Source: Floccularia luteovirens (lineage: Eukaryota > Basidiomycota > Agaricomycetes > Agaricales > Squamanitaceae). Taken from it: a stretch of DNA of 64,000 nt. Made by a program: the position numbers and the translations under genes. The stretch covers positions 186,001 to 250,000 of the forward strand of contig VSJF01000001.1 of assembly GCA_009739215.1 (NCBI GenBank), read 5' to 3'. The notes beneath the pieces were generated by a model. The model did not search any database. It was not told the DNA's origin and was given only the letters and a program-made list of their open reading frames with translations. This document shows positions 48,285-61,740 of this stretch, piece by piece. The first letter of the stretch is position 1. Every line of letters starts with the position of its first letter.

Positions 48285-49400
48285 ATGGATCTGGGAGCTA
48301 GCTTATCTGCAAAATTAGAGCCTTTTCTTTTGATGGCGAAATCGGTGAAAGGTGCGGCAGCAGCAAAATTGATTCAGGATGCCACCTCCGCGCCTGGCGT
48401 GTTTGTTTTCTCCGAGCTGCTGGAGCTACCGAATATACAGGAGGTACAGAGCTAATATGACTTTCTCCGTATCCGTGGAACCTTATGCTCTCCTCCAGCT
48501 CGAGAACAATGAGCAACACGCGAAGTTCCTATCGTTGCTGAAGCTCTTCTCATATGGAACTTTTCAGGATTACATACGTGAGATAGAGGCACAATCTTTT
48601 CGATGCAAAGTCGACTAACTATGCGATACTAGAGAACAAAGACGCATATCCATCACTGAATGCCGTTCAAAGCAAGAAACTGAAATACCTCTCAATTGTT
48701 ACTCTGGCTACTGAGCGACGTGTATGTGCCTTAGACTTCAGTTCCTGGCTTTGATTAACAGCGTGACAGATTCTCCCTTATGCTGATTTGATGAAAAGCC
48801 TTGACATGACAAATGTTCGAGAACTAGAGGATCTCATAATTGATGCTATATATGTCGATATTCTACGAGGAAAGCTAGACCAGAAACAGGAACAATTGCA
48901 AGTCGAGTACACAATGGGACGTGATTTAGAGCCAGGGAAGCTGGAATCTGTCTTATTAGCTTTACAGAATTGGTTTGACGTTCATCATTACAACAAGCAG
49001 CAAGCTGATGCAGAATATACCAGGGCTTCAACAGCTTCCGATGTGTTAACCACCCTGGACAGCAAAATAATATCTATATCAAATGAAGCGGCTGCAGCAA
49101 AAGCCAGAAAACAAGAGCATGAAACTCATTTACAGCAAATATTAAAGGAAGTATATGATAAACAGAAGGAGAAGGGCCTTGGTGGTGGTGGGAATATGAT
49201 GAATAGGAGGCAGCAAGCGGGTCACCAAGAAAAGGACGCTATGGATGTCGATGAGCCATCAGAAGTATCAAAATCAAAGAATCGAAAGTTTGTCCCTTGC
49301 CATTTATTTTTAAAAAGGTGTATAATTTTCATTTCGGTCTGTGTTTAGATCTTCCCAAGAAGCAACTTCTAAACCATTGAGAAAGAGAAGTAAATTCTGA
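48285..49400 (+). CDS. CSN7: COP9 signalosome subunit 7 (PCI domain)
   Basis: A subunit of the COP9 signalosome, which removes NEDD8 from cullins. The start [20 protein letters not shown] is followed by helices with [49 protein letters not shown] and [20 protein letters not shown]. Then comes [20 protein letters not shown], the winged-helix end of the PCI domain, and [21 protein letters not shown] long C-terminal coiled coil ([20 protein letters not shown]) and a basic tail ending KPLRKRSKF at TGA 49398-49400 follow. Four introns fit consensus sites, the last joining NRK to SSQEATS. Length of about 290 residues is normal for the family. Confidence 0.88.
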
Positions 49401-49927
49401 TGTACTACGCATTTGTAATCCTCTGTACTTACTAGTCTTCATTGCATTCTTTCAATACGTTTTCGACAATCATCACCTAGTGTTTCCTTTCGCAGATTTT
49501 ATTGCGGTCCCGTGATTCGGTTAGTCACATGCATTGGTTCTGTTGCATCAGCTCGTCTGTTCTTTATGTTGAATAAAAATGCAATCACAGTCTGTGAGTG
49601 TATGATTTGAATATGCATCAAGTGCATCCATAGTAACCCAATAAATTTAGGAGAAAAACTGATGTGTTGATGCACACAATTGCCATTGGCTTTGAGTGAT
49701 GGCGGCTATGGGCGTGATAATTGGGCGATACACAGCCTTGCCTGCCATTCAATCTATCTGCATCAAGGCTTATATATTCCTGTCCGCGATTCTAAATTCC
49801 TGCTAAAATGCGTTCCTCGATAAGGCAGTCACGCCGTGTTCCGAATAACTCCGTATATCATATAACACTTTTCTGTGCTCATGTTCTATATAAACCCATC
49901 ACCATGCCCTAAGCCACGACTAACAGA
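49401..49927. other. Intergenic, no gene seen
   Basis: 3' flank of CSN7 and 5' flank of a doubtful small gene. Nothing recognisable. Confidence 0.5.
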
Positions 49928-50542
49928 ATGTCGCAGCCGCCTTTCTCTTACTCGGGCTCTTCTATACGCATAGGTTGCCAAACAGTAGCCGGTATACCAG
50001 TGATATACAATCCTATCGCTGCTGCTATCGCCAACTATAAGCCCACGCACCGTCAAGTAATCAATGGAATTGCGCCTCATGTACTAGATGAACAATGGCG
50101 TCCCCGGCGCAAGCAGAACTCCACGAGGACTTGGTGCGAGCATGGGGGGTTACGGTCGTCCCCTCTTCGTGTGTCTGTTTTCACACTTGATGAACAATAC
50201 ATAACACATGGTCAGTCACGGCCAACTTCAAGCCCTCTTCCGTCGCGGATACAAACTTGGTCTTTTATTCTTTTTAGACAACAAAGAACAACCAACATGC
50301 CTACCCGACGAAAAGGATATTACAGATTACAGAGATGAACAAACAGAACAAGAAAAACAAGAACAAGACTCGCTTCCTAAATTGCCAAATATGCAAAAAA
50401 AACCATGCAAAAAGCAGAAGTCCGCATGGTACAACTCATCTCAAGGAATTCTGAAGTATGTTAGACGTCTTCTTTCCTTTTATCAGTCCTTTCTTATTGA
50501 TCATTTTTTAGAACAATAGTTATCAAATTCAAGTATGACTGA
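49928..50542 (+). CDS. Hypothetical protein
   Basis: Not recognised. An ATG at 49928 opens MSQPPFSYSGSSIRIGCQTV and AGIPVIYNPIAAAIANYKPT, continues to TWCEHGG, and can be joined by an intron (about 50169-50232) to LFRRGYKLGLLFFLDNKEQP, a charged Gln/Glu/Lys-rich stretch (YRDEQTEQEKQEQDSLPKLP), KKPCKKQKSAWYNSSQGILK and, after a second intron with a good TTTTTTAG acceptor, TIVIKFKYD ending at TGA 50540-50542. There is no signal peptide or membrane segment. The product would be about 150 residues. The chain is plausible but unsupported by any family, so it may be a lineage-specific gene or no gene. Confidence 0.35.
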
Positions 50543-52400
50543 TCTGACCTTTATGCATCATCACATTGGCTCAATTTTATCCTTCCCTTTTAGGTTCTCA
50601 CCAAAGACAATATCATGAAATCTTATGCAAATGAATCAACATACACAAGTTTCAGCTTGTTGTAAAACCTGCATCGAAAGTTACTATCAACAATTGAAAG
50701 ACTATTCATTATTGTACATCCCATTATTTATACCACCCACACCATTCGAAAACTACGACATTATTCTTATTCCAACACCTCCCAATCCAACTTCCGCCGG
50801 CTGACACGCATGTCCATTTTTTTTTGTATAACATCTCATGTGGTAGTCAACGATAGGATAACACCGCCGCGTATATGATACGCTTCTTTGTATATTAAAT
50901 AATATCGACGCCCTCCCAGGGAAACCATTGCTGCTCCTTCAGGTTCTCACTTTCGTTATAGCGGTCGAACGGTTGGTGGAAGTTTCACTGCTGTGAATCG
51001 GAAGTTCGGAGAAACCGTTCCAGTTCTGTTATAGACGCGCGTGGCTGTTATCTGAGCCCCTTAAAACCCTGTTGAAGTAAGCACGCGCGCGTACCTTGTC
51101 TAAGAAAAGATCATGAGTTCATGTCAGGACCGTCATTTTGTACTAGCAAACATTGTTCTTTTCTTCAGGTTTGGCACATCAGCATGGTCATTCAGTCTCG
51201 TGTTGGATGAATGGTTTGTTATATAGTAGAGCGTGGTCTGCTTTGTCTTCACCCTCGTTTTACTAATTGTTCTCACGAATGCCGCGCACGTTCTGTCTTC
51301 ATTGGTACAAGCACCATTATCTAGAACGCTCTAGGTACCTTCGATCAGGATCCGGTCTGCCGGCATGATTTTTCATAGTTTTTTGATAGGAGAGTTGCTG
51401 TATATTTTACCTATGTCGATCGAACTGTGGTTAAAAATAGTTTACAAAATCAGTATTCCTCGTGGAGCGTCTCCGAAGTTTTTGTTCGTTTGAATATGAT
51501 TACATTCACATTGTTGGGATAGAGATATGTTCTGTCTTAAATAGAAATTTAATTTTGAAGAACCATCCGAATGTGGAGTTTTTATGACTTATACTCCAAG
51601 ATAACCAAACATTGGCACGTGTGCCGAAAGTTAACAGTGTATCGGACAGGAAGTATGAATGTACAACACTGCTGCGAACCTAGCACAAAAAGGAATACAT
51701 AACACGCTCCATACCCATGTCAAAAACATGAGGTCATGATTCTCTTCGGAGAGCTATAGAAGCTCCCGAGATTCCGGCTCTTGAATTCTCCGACTTTCAG
51801 GACACCCTCTGTAGAGCTCATGATCATCATATAATACCGATATGCCAGCATCGCCTTTCAAACGGACCTCCAGAGACGACACAACGGCCTTATTTTTTGA
51901 AGAAAAAAAAAGGCATCATATCACCGCACCGCAGCCTTCTTTTATCAGCCGATAGCGGATTTGATGGTAATACAACTTTTCTGACAGTTCATAGAAATAT
52001 TATTACATGATGCCGAGTTTTACCTTCCATTTTGGGAATGATTTCGATGGATTTAACTTTGTCCGCTGATGCAAACTGTACTGTGAAATGATAATTATCC
52101 ACTTTGAAAACTAGCCTGTGATCCAGGCAGTCCTCGGGGCCAAATAATACATCCTTTGATATTTCTTGTTCGATTGCTTAGATGTGTTTACCAAACTATA
52201 TTACGCATTATACTTTGAAACCAGAACACGATATCCAGGGCTCCCACAATTGGAGATGGTTGGAAAATCAGGGTAGAACATGTGCAACCACAGGCCAAGG
52301 TTACCCGTTCAACTCCCGGGACGAACCGCGGCGCGGCATCAACAAAAACCAACCATTGTTCTTTGGAAAATTTTGAACCACCTCTTTCTTTCACCCCATA
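50543..52400. other. Intergenic, 1.9 kb, nothing recognised
   Basis: No coding pattern on either strand. Contains scattered A- and T-runs. The block 52220-52350 has a faint tRNA-like look but does not fold as a tRNA. Confidence 0.55.
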
Positions 52401-53245
52401 ATGTTGAGTGTACCTAAGTCTTTGTTTCTCTGGCTGTCAATCCTGGGTATCACCAGTGTCTTTGCTGGTGAGATATTCACAGGAGAAGGCAAGTGCTCAT
52501 TTCTTCTGCAATTTGCTTCTTTGTTGACGACCTTCAAGGGACATACTATATCCCGTGTGAGTACGAATGCAGCTAGCGTCGAGAATATATGAAGTGAGCT
52601 TGTATATTAGCCGAGGTGATGTCAAAGACAAGTATTGGCGCATGTGGCTTCCAGATCTCTGCCACAGACGCAGTTGCAGCAGTATCCTACAAGCTGTTTG
52701 ATAGCGCACCGTAAGTGTTTGGTTCAACTATTGCACACCAGAAGGAATGGCTCACCATACAAAAATAGGGGGGCAACAGAAAATCCTAACAAGTATGACC
52801 AACACAACTGAAATTAAATACTCACTGATAAATCATATTTTAGCAATCCACTCTGTGGTCAATACATAACAGTTCGTCTGCATGGTGTGTGCCAATCAAC
52901 TCTAATACCACATGTGAAACTGAATTTCTTACAGGAGATAACTCCCAAAAATCTGTAAATGTTAAGGTTGCGGACCGCTGTCATTCTTGCGAAGGGTTCC
53001 ACGATATAGATCTATCTCAGTCATCGTTCGCCCAACTTGCGGATTTGTCCCGAGGAAGAGTCACTTTCGACTGGTTCTGGGCAAATGATGCGCCCAGACA
53101 GGCTGCCGAGGCCGAAGAGGATTTGGAAGATTGTCCCGAGGGAAGTGAATGGGAAGAACTTCCACCACCTCCCCCAGTCAACACTGTAGAACGACGAATG
53201 AGTAGGCATTACACAAGGGCAATGTTACATGCACAGAGGTCCTAG
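52401..53245 (+). CDS. Secreted RlpA-like double-psi beta-barrel (expansin/barwin-like) protein
   Basis: A small secreted wall-associated protein of the RlpA/expansin-like type common in basidiomycetes. The start MLSVPKSLFLWLSILGITSV then FAG is a signal peptide; EIFTGEGTYYIPSEV corresponds to the GEATWY-type opening, then SIGACGFQISATDAVAAVSY, NPLCGQYITVRL and, after an intron, VNVKVADRCHSCEGFHDIDL, SQSSFAQLADLSRGRVTFDW. These are the conserved DRC and D-L-S motifs with paired Cys. An acidic, Pro-rich C-terminal tail after FW is unusual for the family and ends LHAQRS at TAG 53243-53245. The first intron (about 52491-52540) uses a GC donor (GAAG|GCAAGT). Binding to polysaccharide is inferred. 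Confidence 0.82.
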
Positions 53246-54597
53246 ATGATGTTCTGCTTTACTTTTGATCACCTCCCATTTTCCACTCTCATTCATTTTA
53301 GAGAAGAGTTTTGATAACTTGATTATACCCAGCTGTTACAACTTCGGCGTTTCCATTCACTAGATTCTTTTTTCGCTATCTTTTAGATATAACCAGATTT
53401 TTGTTGAGTTTTGAAAACTCAATCATCCGTAGTTGGAGAATATAAGAGCCGTCTCGTTTCAATGGAATATTAGGGTGCGGAAGCTTGAAACTGAGTCGAA
53501 TGAATTCCAATAGTTAAACTTCTAACAATGCTCAAAGCGTGTGTATGCCACTAGCTTCAGAATGAAATAATAACAAACAACATTCAATATCTATCCTCTC
53601 ATCCGAATAGTCAACGCTATATTGGTTATGCATTTGTCCAACAACGAATAGACTATATTCCATTTCTGGGAGTGAATACCTCCTTATATTAGTCACATAT
53701 GTGAGAAAGCACAAGGATTTCATGGTTCTAGACCTGGTACGATTAATAACTCCAGTGACTTCATCTTCAACAACGCTCAAAAAGCATTTTTCACACATTT
53801 GATTCTTTCACCAATATCCCTTCCTCCACTATCACCCCCAATCCCCAGTATTCCGGCATTATCTCACGTTGCTTTACATTTACCAAATCACGCTACTGTT
53901 CCAAGTCCACGGTAAGCCGTCGTTACCAAATTGATCGGAAATTGACTACTTGTACCAACATGACGCAGCTTTTTTCTTTTTAAGTGGTCTACGGCAAGAA
54001 GATGTCGTGATTAATAAATATCTTGAATAAACACGTCTTTTCAGCCTACTACTCATTGTTAAATCCACCCCACCTCATGGTCACCATCTCTGGTTGGTGT
54101 GCGGAATGAATTCACTAAAACTCAATTGTTGCTACATTTCTTTTTAACCCCCTCGTGCATTACATGCATACATGCAGGTTCCGGAGACCACATCTGCTTT
54201 GCAAACCGAATTGGATAATTTTCGATGTCAGGACAACCGCGATTCCCCGCTCAAATATGAAGAACTGATGCCAAACTATAAATTTCAAATGGGAGTGGCA
54301 TGCTGCCTTGATAGTCTAGGGTGGCCTCCAGACAGATGACCCACGTCCTTATCGATTATCTTTCGAACATCAGGTAAGATAAACAGCTCAAATGTGAGTT
54401 TGATAATAAATTACATCTATCAAGGAGTTGACATATGACATCGTATAAATGGAACTAGAACTACATCTTCTAAGGTTGATCATAAAGTGTGATGATGTCC
54501 GTTTACAGATAGCCTGCTATATATCGCATCCCAGAGGCGATAATTGCACTTCCGACTACTGTCCAACTCGCACGTTTTACTATAATCCCGTTCTTTT
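53246..54597. other. Intergenic between convergent genes
   Basis: 3' flanks of the RlpA-like and amylase genes. The minus frame at 53532-53798 is open but unassigned. Nothing else seen. Confidence 0.5.
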
Positions 54598-56670
54598 CTA
54601 AAACCGGTGCTTGGCCGGGACATAATTCTCCATCATGCTTCAGCAAGGATGAGGGAATTAGAACCTGTGAATACTATAAGTGCTCTTCTTGAAATTCAAA
54701 CGAAAGCCGTACTCGAGGCATTCCAGATTCGGCGTTTATTGACATTTGCCCATCGGAATCAGCCTTCAAGACTTTGCAGGTCAAGACATCAACCATGCTC
54801 CCATTTGACATGATCAAATTGGTAGAAGCAGGGATTGTCCATGTTGTGCGGGCTTTTGGGTTGGCTCCGATATTGGTTAGCAATGCCAGAAGAGGCGGTT
54901 TGGAGACAACCAACGTTGAATAATCCGGTTGTGGTATAAATTTCATCTAAAATCAACTGTAAGCTGTATCGCTCAAAAAAAGTAATTCTAGTAGACCTGT
55001 GTAGTCAAGAAATCCTTGTTCGAAGCTATGGCGACTTTTCTGACCATGTTCAATGCTCGCACCAGTGCCACTAGCGGTTTCTGTGTTTCGTATCCTGATG
55101 ACCACATACTTCGTATATGCGTCCCATGGTCAACAAATGCATACATCCAGTACCAGCCAACGGACTCACGCCTCACGGTTCGAAGGATCAGACCCGCCTT
55201 GAAAGCCTTGTTCTTGACCTGGATTGTCTGATTAATGGTATCTACAATTTTTGCACAAGGAACCGTTACCGTAATATAAAATAGGAATTCCATCTTGTAC
55301 GAACGGCCACACCATGGCATTCCTGATAAGCTGTTACGAGTTGTGGGTATGGTCTATGCTTTTATTACCATTGTCATACCGATTGATCCTGTGTAACAGA
55401 CTGGAACCTTGGCTGATCGTGGTTCTCTAAGAATGAACCGGTTTTAAATAGCCCGTTTTTGTACAGCTTTTGGGAAGTGGTGACGATATCCACCAGAGCA
55501 GAGAGGTTACCAAAGGTTGACCCAAAAGCGTTTTGTAAGGCGTACCAGGAAGGATAATCTAAAACACTATCCAATACCTCTGTTTTAAATTATCAGTGTC
55601 GCCGTGACCTCGAAAGGATTTGGGACTTTCCTGTGTACCCCTCCATATAACTAGGTTTATCATTAATAACCTAAGGCACTGTGAGTCAAGTTCCAAGGAA
55701 AAAACAGAGGTGGCTCACCTCCCCGATTGTGAAGACACCAGCAGACTTTACGAAATCTGACCAGAAGTCTTTTCGGATGTGCTTCACTGTATCAATGCGC
55801 AGACCATCGGCACCGTAATCCTTTATCAATTTATTAATCCATGCGTATAAAGTTTGGACGATTTGGGGATCTTCGGTGTTCAGGTCAGGGAGTGGTAGGC
55901 CATGGGTTCCTAACCAGCATTGCTCAACATTTGTTTGATTACCAAAGTCAGTGATTTCGCATGGTGGATGGAAGTCCGACTTTGAAGAGAATGGAGAAAA
56001 CAGCGAAAAGTCCAGAAAATCAGGCAGCAAATCTTGCTGTGCGCTGCTATTCTTACTCCAACCGGCAAAACTGTTGGGTTGCAGTTGCAATATTACTAAT
56101 TTCGTCCGTTGAATAAAGGCAACATACTGGTTTACAACAACATCCAGCATTAACAGCATTCCTCGTGTATGGAGTGCCTTGCTCAACGCTAAAAGGTCTT
56201 CTGCTGTTCCGAAATGGTGATTTAACTCATACATATTCTGCGTCCAGTATCTAAATAATAAATATGATCAGTGATTTTTTCATATCTCATTGATCAGGTT
56301 TTACCCGTGGTATGCTTCTCCATAGGCAGTTGTACCATTTACATTCATTACTATAGGTGAGATCCAAATAGCATCAAAACCCAAGTTCTGGATGTAATCC
56401 AAATGGTTTGTGATGCCCTTCCAAGACCCTCCACAATGTTGTCTTTTTGACGTATCGCAAACATAGGCTTGATTATCTTCCCTAGCAAATCTATCCGTCA
56501 CGATCTTGTAGAGACACGGAATACAAACAAATTTATTTCAAGGCAATACAGTGAGAAATTTTGCAGACCTGATAAATAGTTCTTTCGCACCACTCCTCTG
56601 GGGTTGCCGCGAGGACGCTTTGAGTAGCCAGAAATAGAGGGAGAATGTAAGGTAGAAATGTAATTTGCAT
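54598..56670 (-). CDS. Secreted GH13 alpha-amylase (fungal, Taka-amylase type)
   Basis: An endo-acting starch hydrolase. The start MQITFLPYILPLFLATQSVL is a signal peptide, then WCERTIYQ|IVTDRFARED, CGGSWKGITNHLDYIQNLGF, DAIWISP, YGEAYHGYW, and DVVVNH (region I, with the His codon split by an intron). The nucleophile Asp is in GLRIDTVKHI, the acid/base Glu in FTIGEV, and the third carboxylate in FLENHDQPRF. Then NAMVWPFVQDGIPILYYGQE, GGSDPSNREAMWSSGY and domain C with DVLTCKVLKADSDGQM. The last exon gives MPRVLIPSSLLKHDGELCPG and stops at TAG 54598-54600. All catalytic residues are present, so it should be active. About ten short introns. It diverges from the tRNA synthetase gene. Confidence 0.92.
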
Positions 56671-59206
<2,536 letters not shown>

Positions 59207-60068
59207 GTAGTCATATTACATTGTAACAAACGCAACAACATTGCCCTGCAGCATTCCGGGCACGAGAGCAGCATGATGTGTAGATATGCGGAGTGTTTAT
59301 CAAATTGGTTTTGGTATCATTAGTGGCCCAAAGCGCCCGTTCTTGACCGTGAGACTGAGTACTGAGTCCCAAATCGGAAAGAAAAGTTGGAACTGACCAC
59401 AAAAAAGAAAAACAATAGGGCGTTTCATTTGATTCGTGTTTGATCAAAAAATTGCCAAGAAAATGATCCAAAAACGAAAGGAAAAAGCCTCGACGTGAAC
59501 TTTTTTTACCTGTTTCTCATTAGTAAAGTTGTCGCGAAATTATTTAGGAATGGTATTTGGTAATATCACCCTCTCATGAACAACGTCCACAAAAATTTAA
59601 TCTAAAAACAAACGCACTAATAATACCAAACAAAATTTCTCGGACTACTATCGGACCTATATTGTCAGAGTGATGTTTACTGTACACTTACAATTTGGTC
59701 ATTAGCTCACTTGTTACAAATCCGTTTGAGGTGAGTTGACAATGCAATGGAGATGATAATGCTAGTTCTTAGTTCTGACCGTTGCTTTGCTTCTGCAAAA
59801 AAAAATCTTAAAATATAGTGCCGTTTCATCAGATCGAGAGGAACCTTCAGGTTGGCTCGATCACTGTGAACATATACTTACCCATGCTATCACAAATCTA
59901 AAAATTCCAAATCACCATACCATCTCACGTTTCACTAACAAATGTTCTGTTGCAAACATCCATATATAAATATCTTTCAAACATTCTCATAACAACTTGT
60001 TCGCCTTCCTCCATTCCCACAACAAACGAACCCCCTTTGGAGACGCGACCGACTTTCTTATTTTCCAA
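59207..60068. other. Intergenic, no gene seen
   Basis: 3' flank of the synthetase and 5' flank of the FAD oxidoreductase. The frame that precedes 60069 is open but has no ATG, so the start is put at 60069. Confidence 0.55.
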
Positions 60069-61413
60069 ATGTCCAAAGAAACATCCAAGAATGTTGTCAT
60101 AGTCGGGGGTGGTTTTGCAGGAACCGCAATTGCTACGGCAATATCAGCCAAACTTGACTCCGCGAAGTTCAACCTTATCCTAGTTACCGCACGACCATAC
60201 TTCGTGCATCTACCTGCATGTATCCGTATGTCAGTAACAGCCGAGAATAAACTCGAAGATAGTGCCCTCATTCCTTACGACAATATCTTCGTTAATGGTA
60301 AAGGAAAGCTTACCGTCGCCGAAGTTGTTTCTATTGAAGACCAAGGCGAGGCTGGTGGAAGCCTTAAGCTTTCAAACGGAGAAACACTCCAGTATTCAAT
60401 CCTGGTTTTAGCCCCTGGAAACACTTGGGAAGGACCCCTGGCCATGCCGAAAACAAAAGACGAAACGGTGAAATGGGTTAGTGAATGGCGTCATAAGTTT
60501 GAAGAAGCCAAAGACATCACATTAGTTGGTGGTGGTGCAGTTGGCTCTGGTCAGTACTTACCTGTATTTTATTGATCCAATTTCTCATCTGCCATCATAA
60601 ATCCAGAATTCGCTGGAGAGATCAGACAATTCTTGCCTGTTCGTGCTCTTAGTGATCCTGACGCTGCCATATCACTAACTTTTCGTACCTCCAGAGCAAG
60701 AACGTTACTCTCGTGCATAATGAGAAGCTTCTGATGAACAGTGCCTACCCCGACCGGTGGAGATCAACTCTTACGAACCGCATCAAAGACATTGGCGTGA
60801 ACCTGATACTTGGTGACCAACTCGAAGAGTCTGAAGGCACGGAGGTCCACACACGTAATGGAAAGACTATAAAATCAGATTTGATTGTGCGTACCGAATT
60901 TTGAATCTCTCACATAACCTATCTAAGGAAAATCTCCAGGTCTTCTGCCGTGGAGGTCGTCCCAATACTGGATTCATTTCCTCCCTCGGGGAAGACGTAC
61001 TTACTTCGTCCGGACGCGTCAAGGTAAATCCCAGCCTACAAGTCGTCAACCATCCAAGGATATTCGCAGCTGGAGACGTCATTGAATGGAAGGAACAAAA
61101 ACAATCCATGAAAACCATGGGCCACGCACCAATTGTTGCACAAAATGTCCTCGCCCTTACGAATGCGCAGCCTGCATCTGCGTCGTATAAGAACGGTTCG
61201 GAGATAATTGTCGTCACTATCGGAAGTGTAAGACAAATGCGCTAAACCTCCCTGGAATTGTTTGCTGATATGTCTTTCTTTTTATAGAAGGCTGGTTCTG
61301 CCTATTTGGGTATCCTATGGGGTGTAATTCTCGGAAACTGGTTTGCGGTAATGATCAAGGCGAAAGATCTACTTATCAGTGGCCAACGAAAGGCTTTGGG
61401 ATTCAAAGCATGA
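60069..61413 (+). CDS. AIF/FSP1-like FAD-dependent NAD(P)H oxidoreductase
   Basis: A pyridine nucleotide-disulphide oxidoreductase of the AIFM2/AMID type, which in other organisms reduces quinones. The start MSKETSKNVVIVGGGFAGTA holds the FAD Rossmann motif; then ARPYFVHLPACIRM, YSILVLAPGNTWEG and the NAD(P)-binding motif DITLVGGGAVGS, which is split before EFAGEIRQFLP. After introns come NVTLVHNEKLLMNSAYPDRW, IGVNLILGDQLEE, FCRGGRPNTGFISSLGEDV and HPRIFAAGDVIEWKEQKQSM (FAD-ribityl site). The end is AYLGILWGVILGNWFAVMIK and GQRKALGFKA at TGA 61411-61413. Length of about 370 residues is normal. Physiological acceptor is unknown. No signal peptide or myristoylation glycine is seen at the N-terminus. 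Confidence 0.88.
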
Positions 61414-61740
61414 GCCTTGAACCAATCTTTACTCTCCTATTCTCGTACCCTAATGTTGACACGTTTATTCGTTATGCCTCTTTACTAGTTTGCTGCCGAG
61501 ATTCGTAGTTTGTCCAGTGTTAATAGTGATATCACCTTGCCTTGCCTTTGAACCGTTCATTCAATACATATACCCTTATATCACAGATCTTTGGTTCATG
61601 AAGTGCACATGGTAAATATAATGGTAGTAAGCGACAAATACAAATTTGCTAGTGCTGACATCAATTACGTGAATCCACCTGGTTCAAAGAACTAAAACTC
61701 AAAAAATCAAGGTTGATATGATACAAAAATTCTTTTCTTT
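61414..61740. other. Intergenic between convergent genes
   Basis: 3' flanks of the FAD oxidoreductase and UBR1. No gene seen. Confidence 0.6.

Noticed and set aside
52225..52345. tRNA-like segment with a GTTCAACTC loop
   Set aside because: The arms around the T-loop-like bases do not pair over five positions and no anticodon arm can be drawn.
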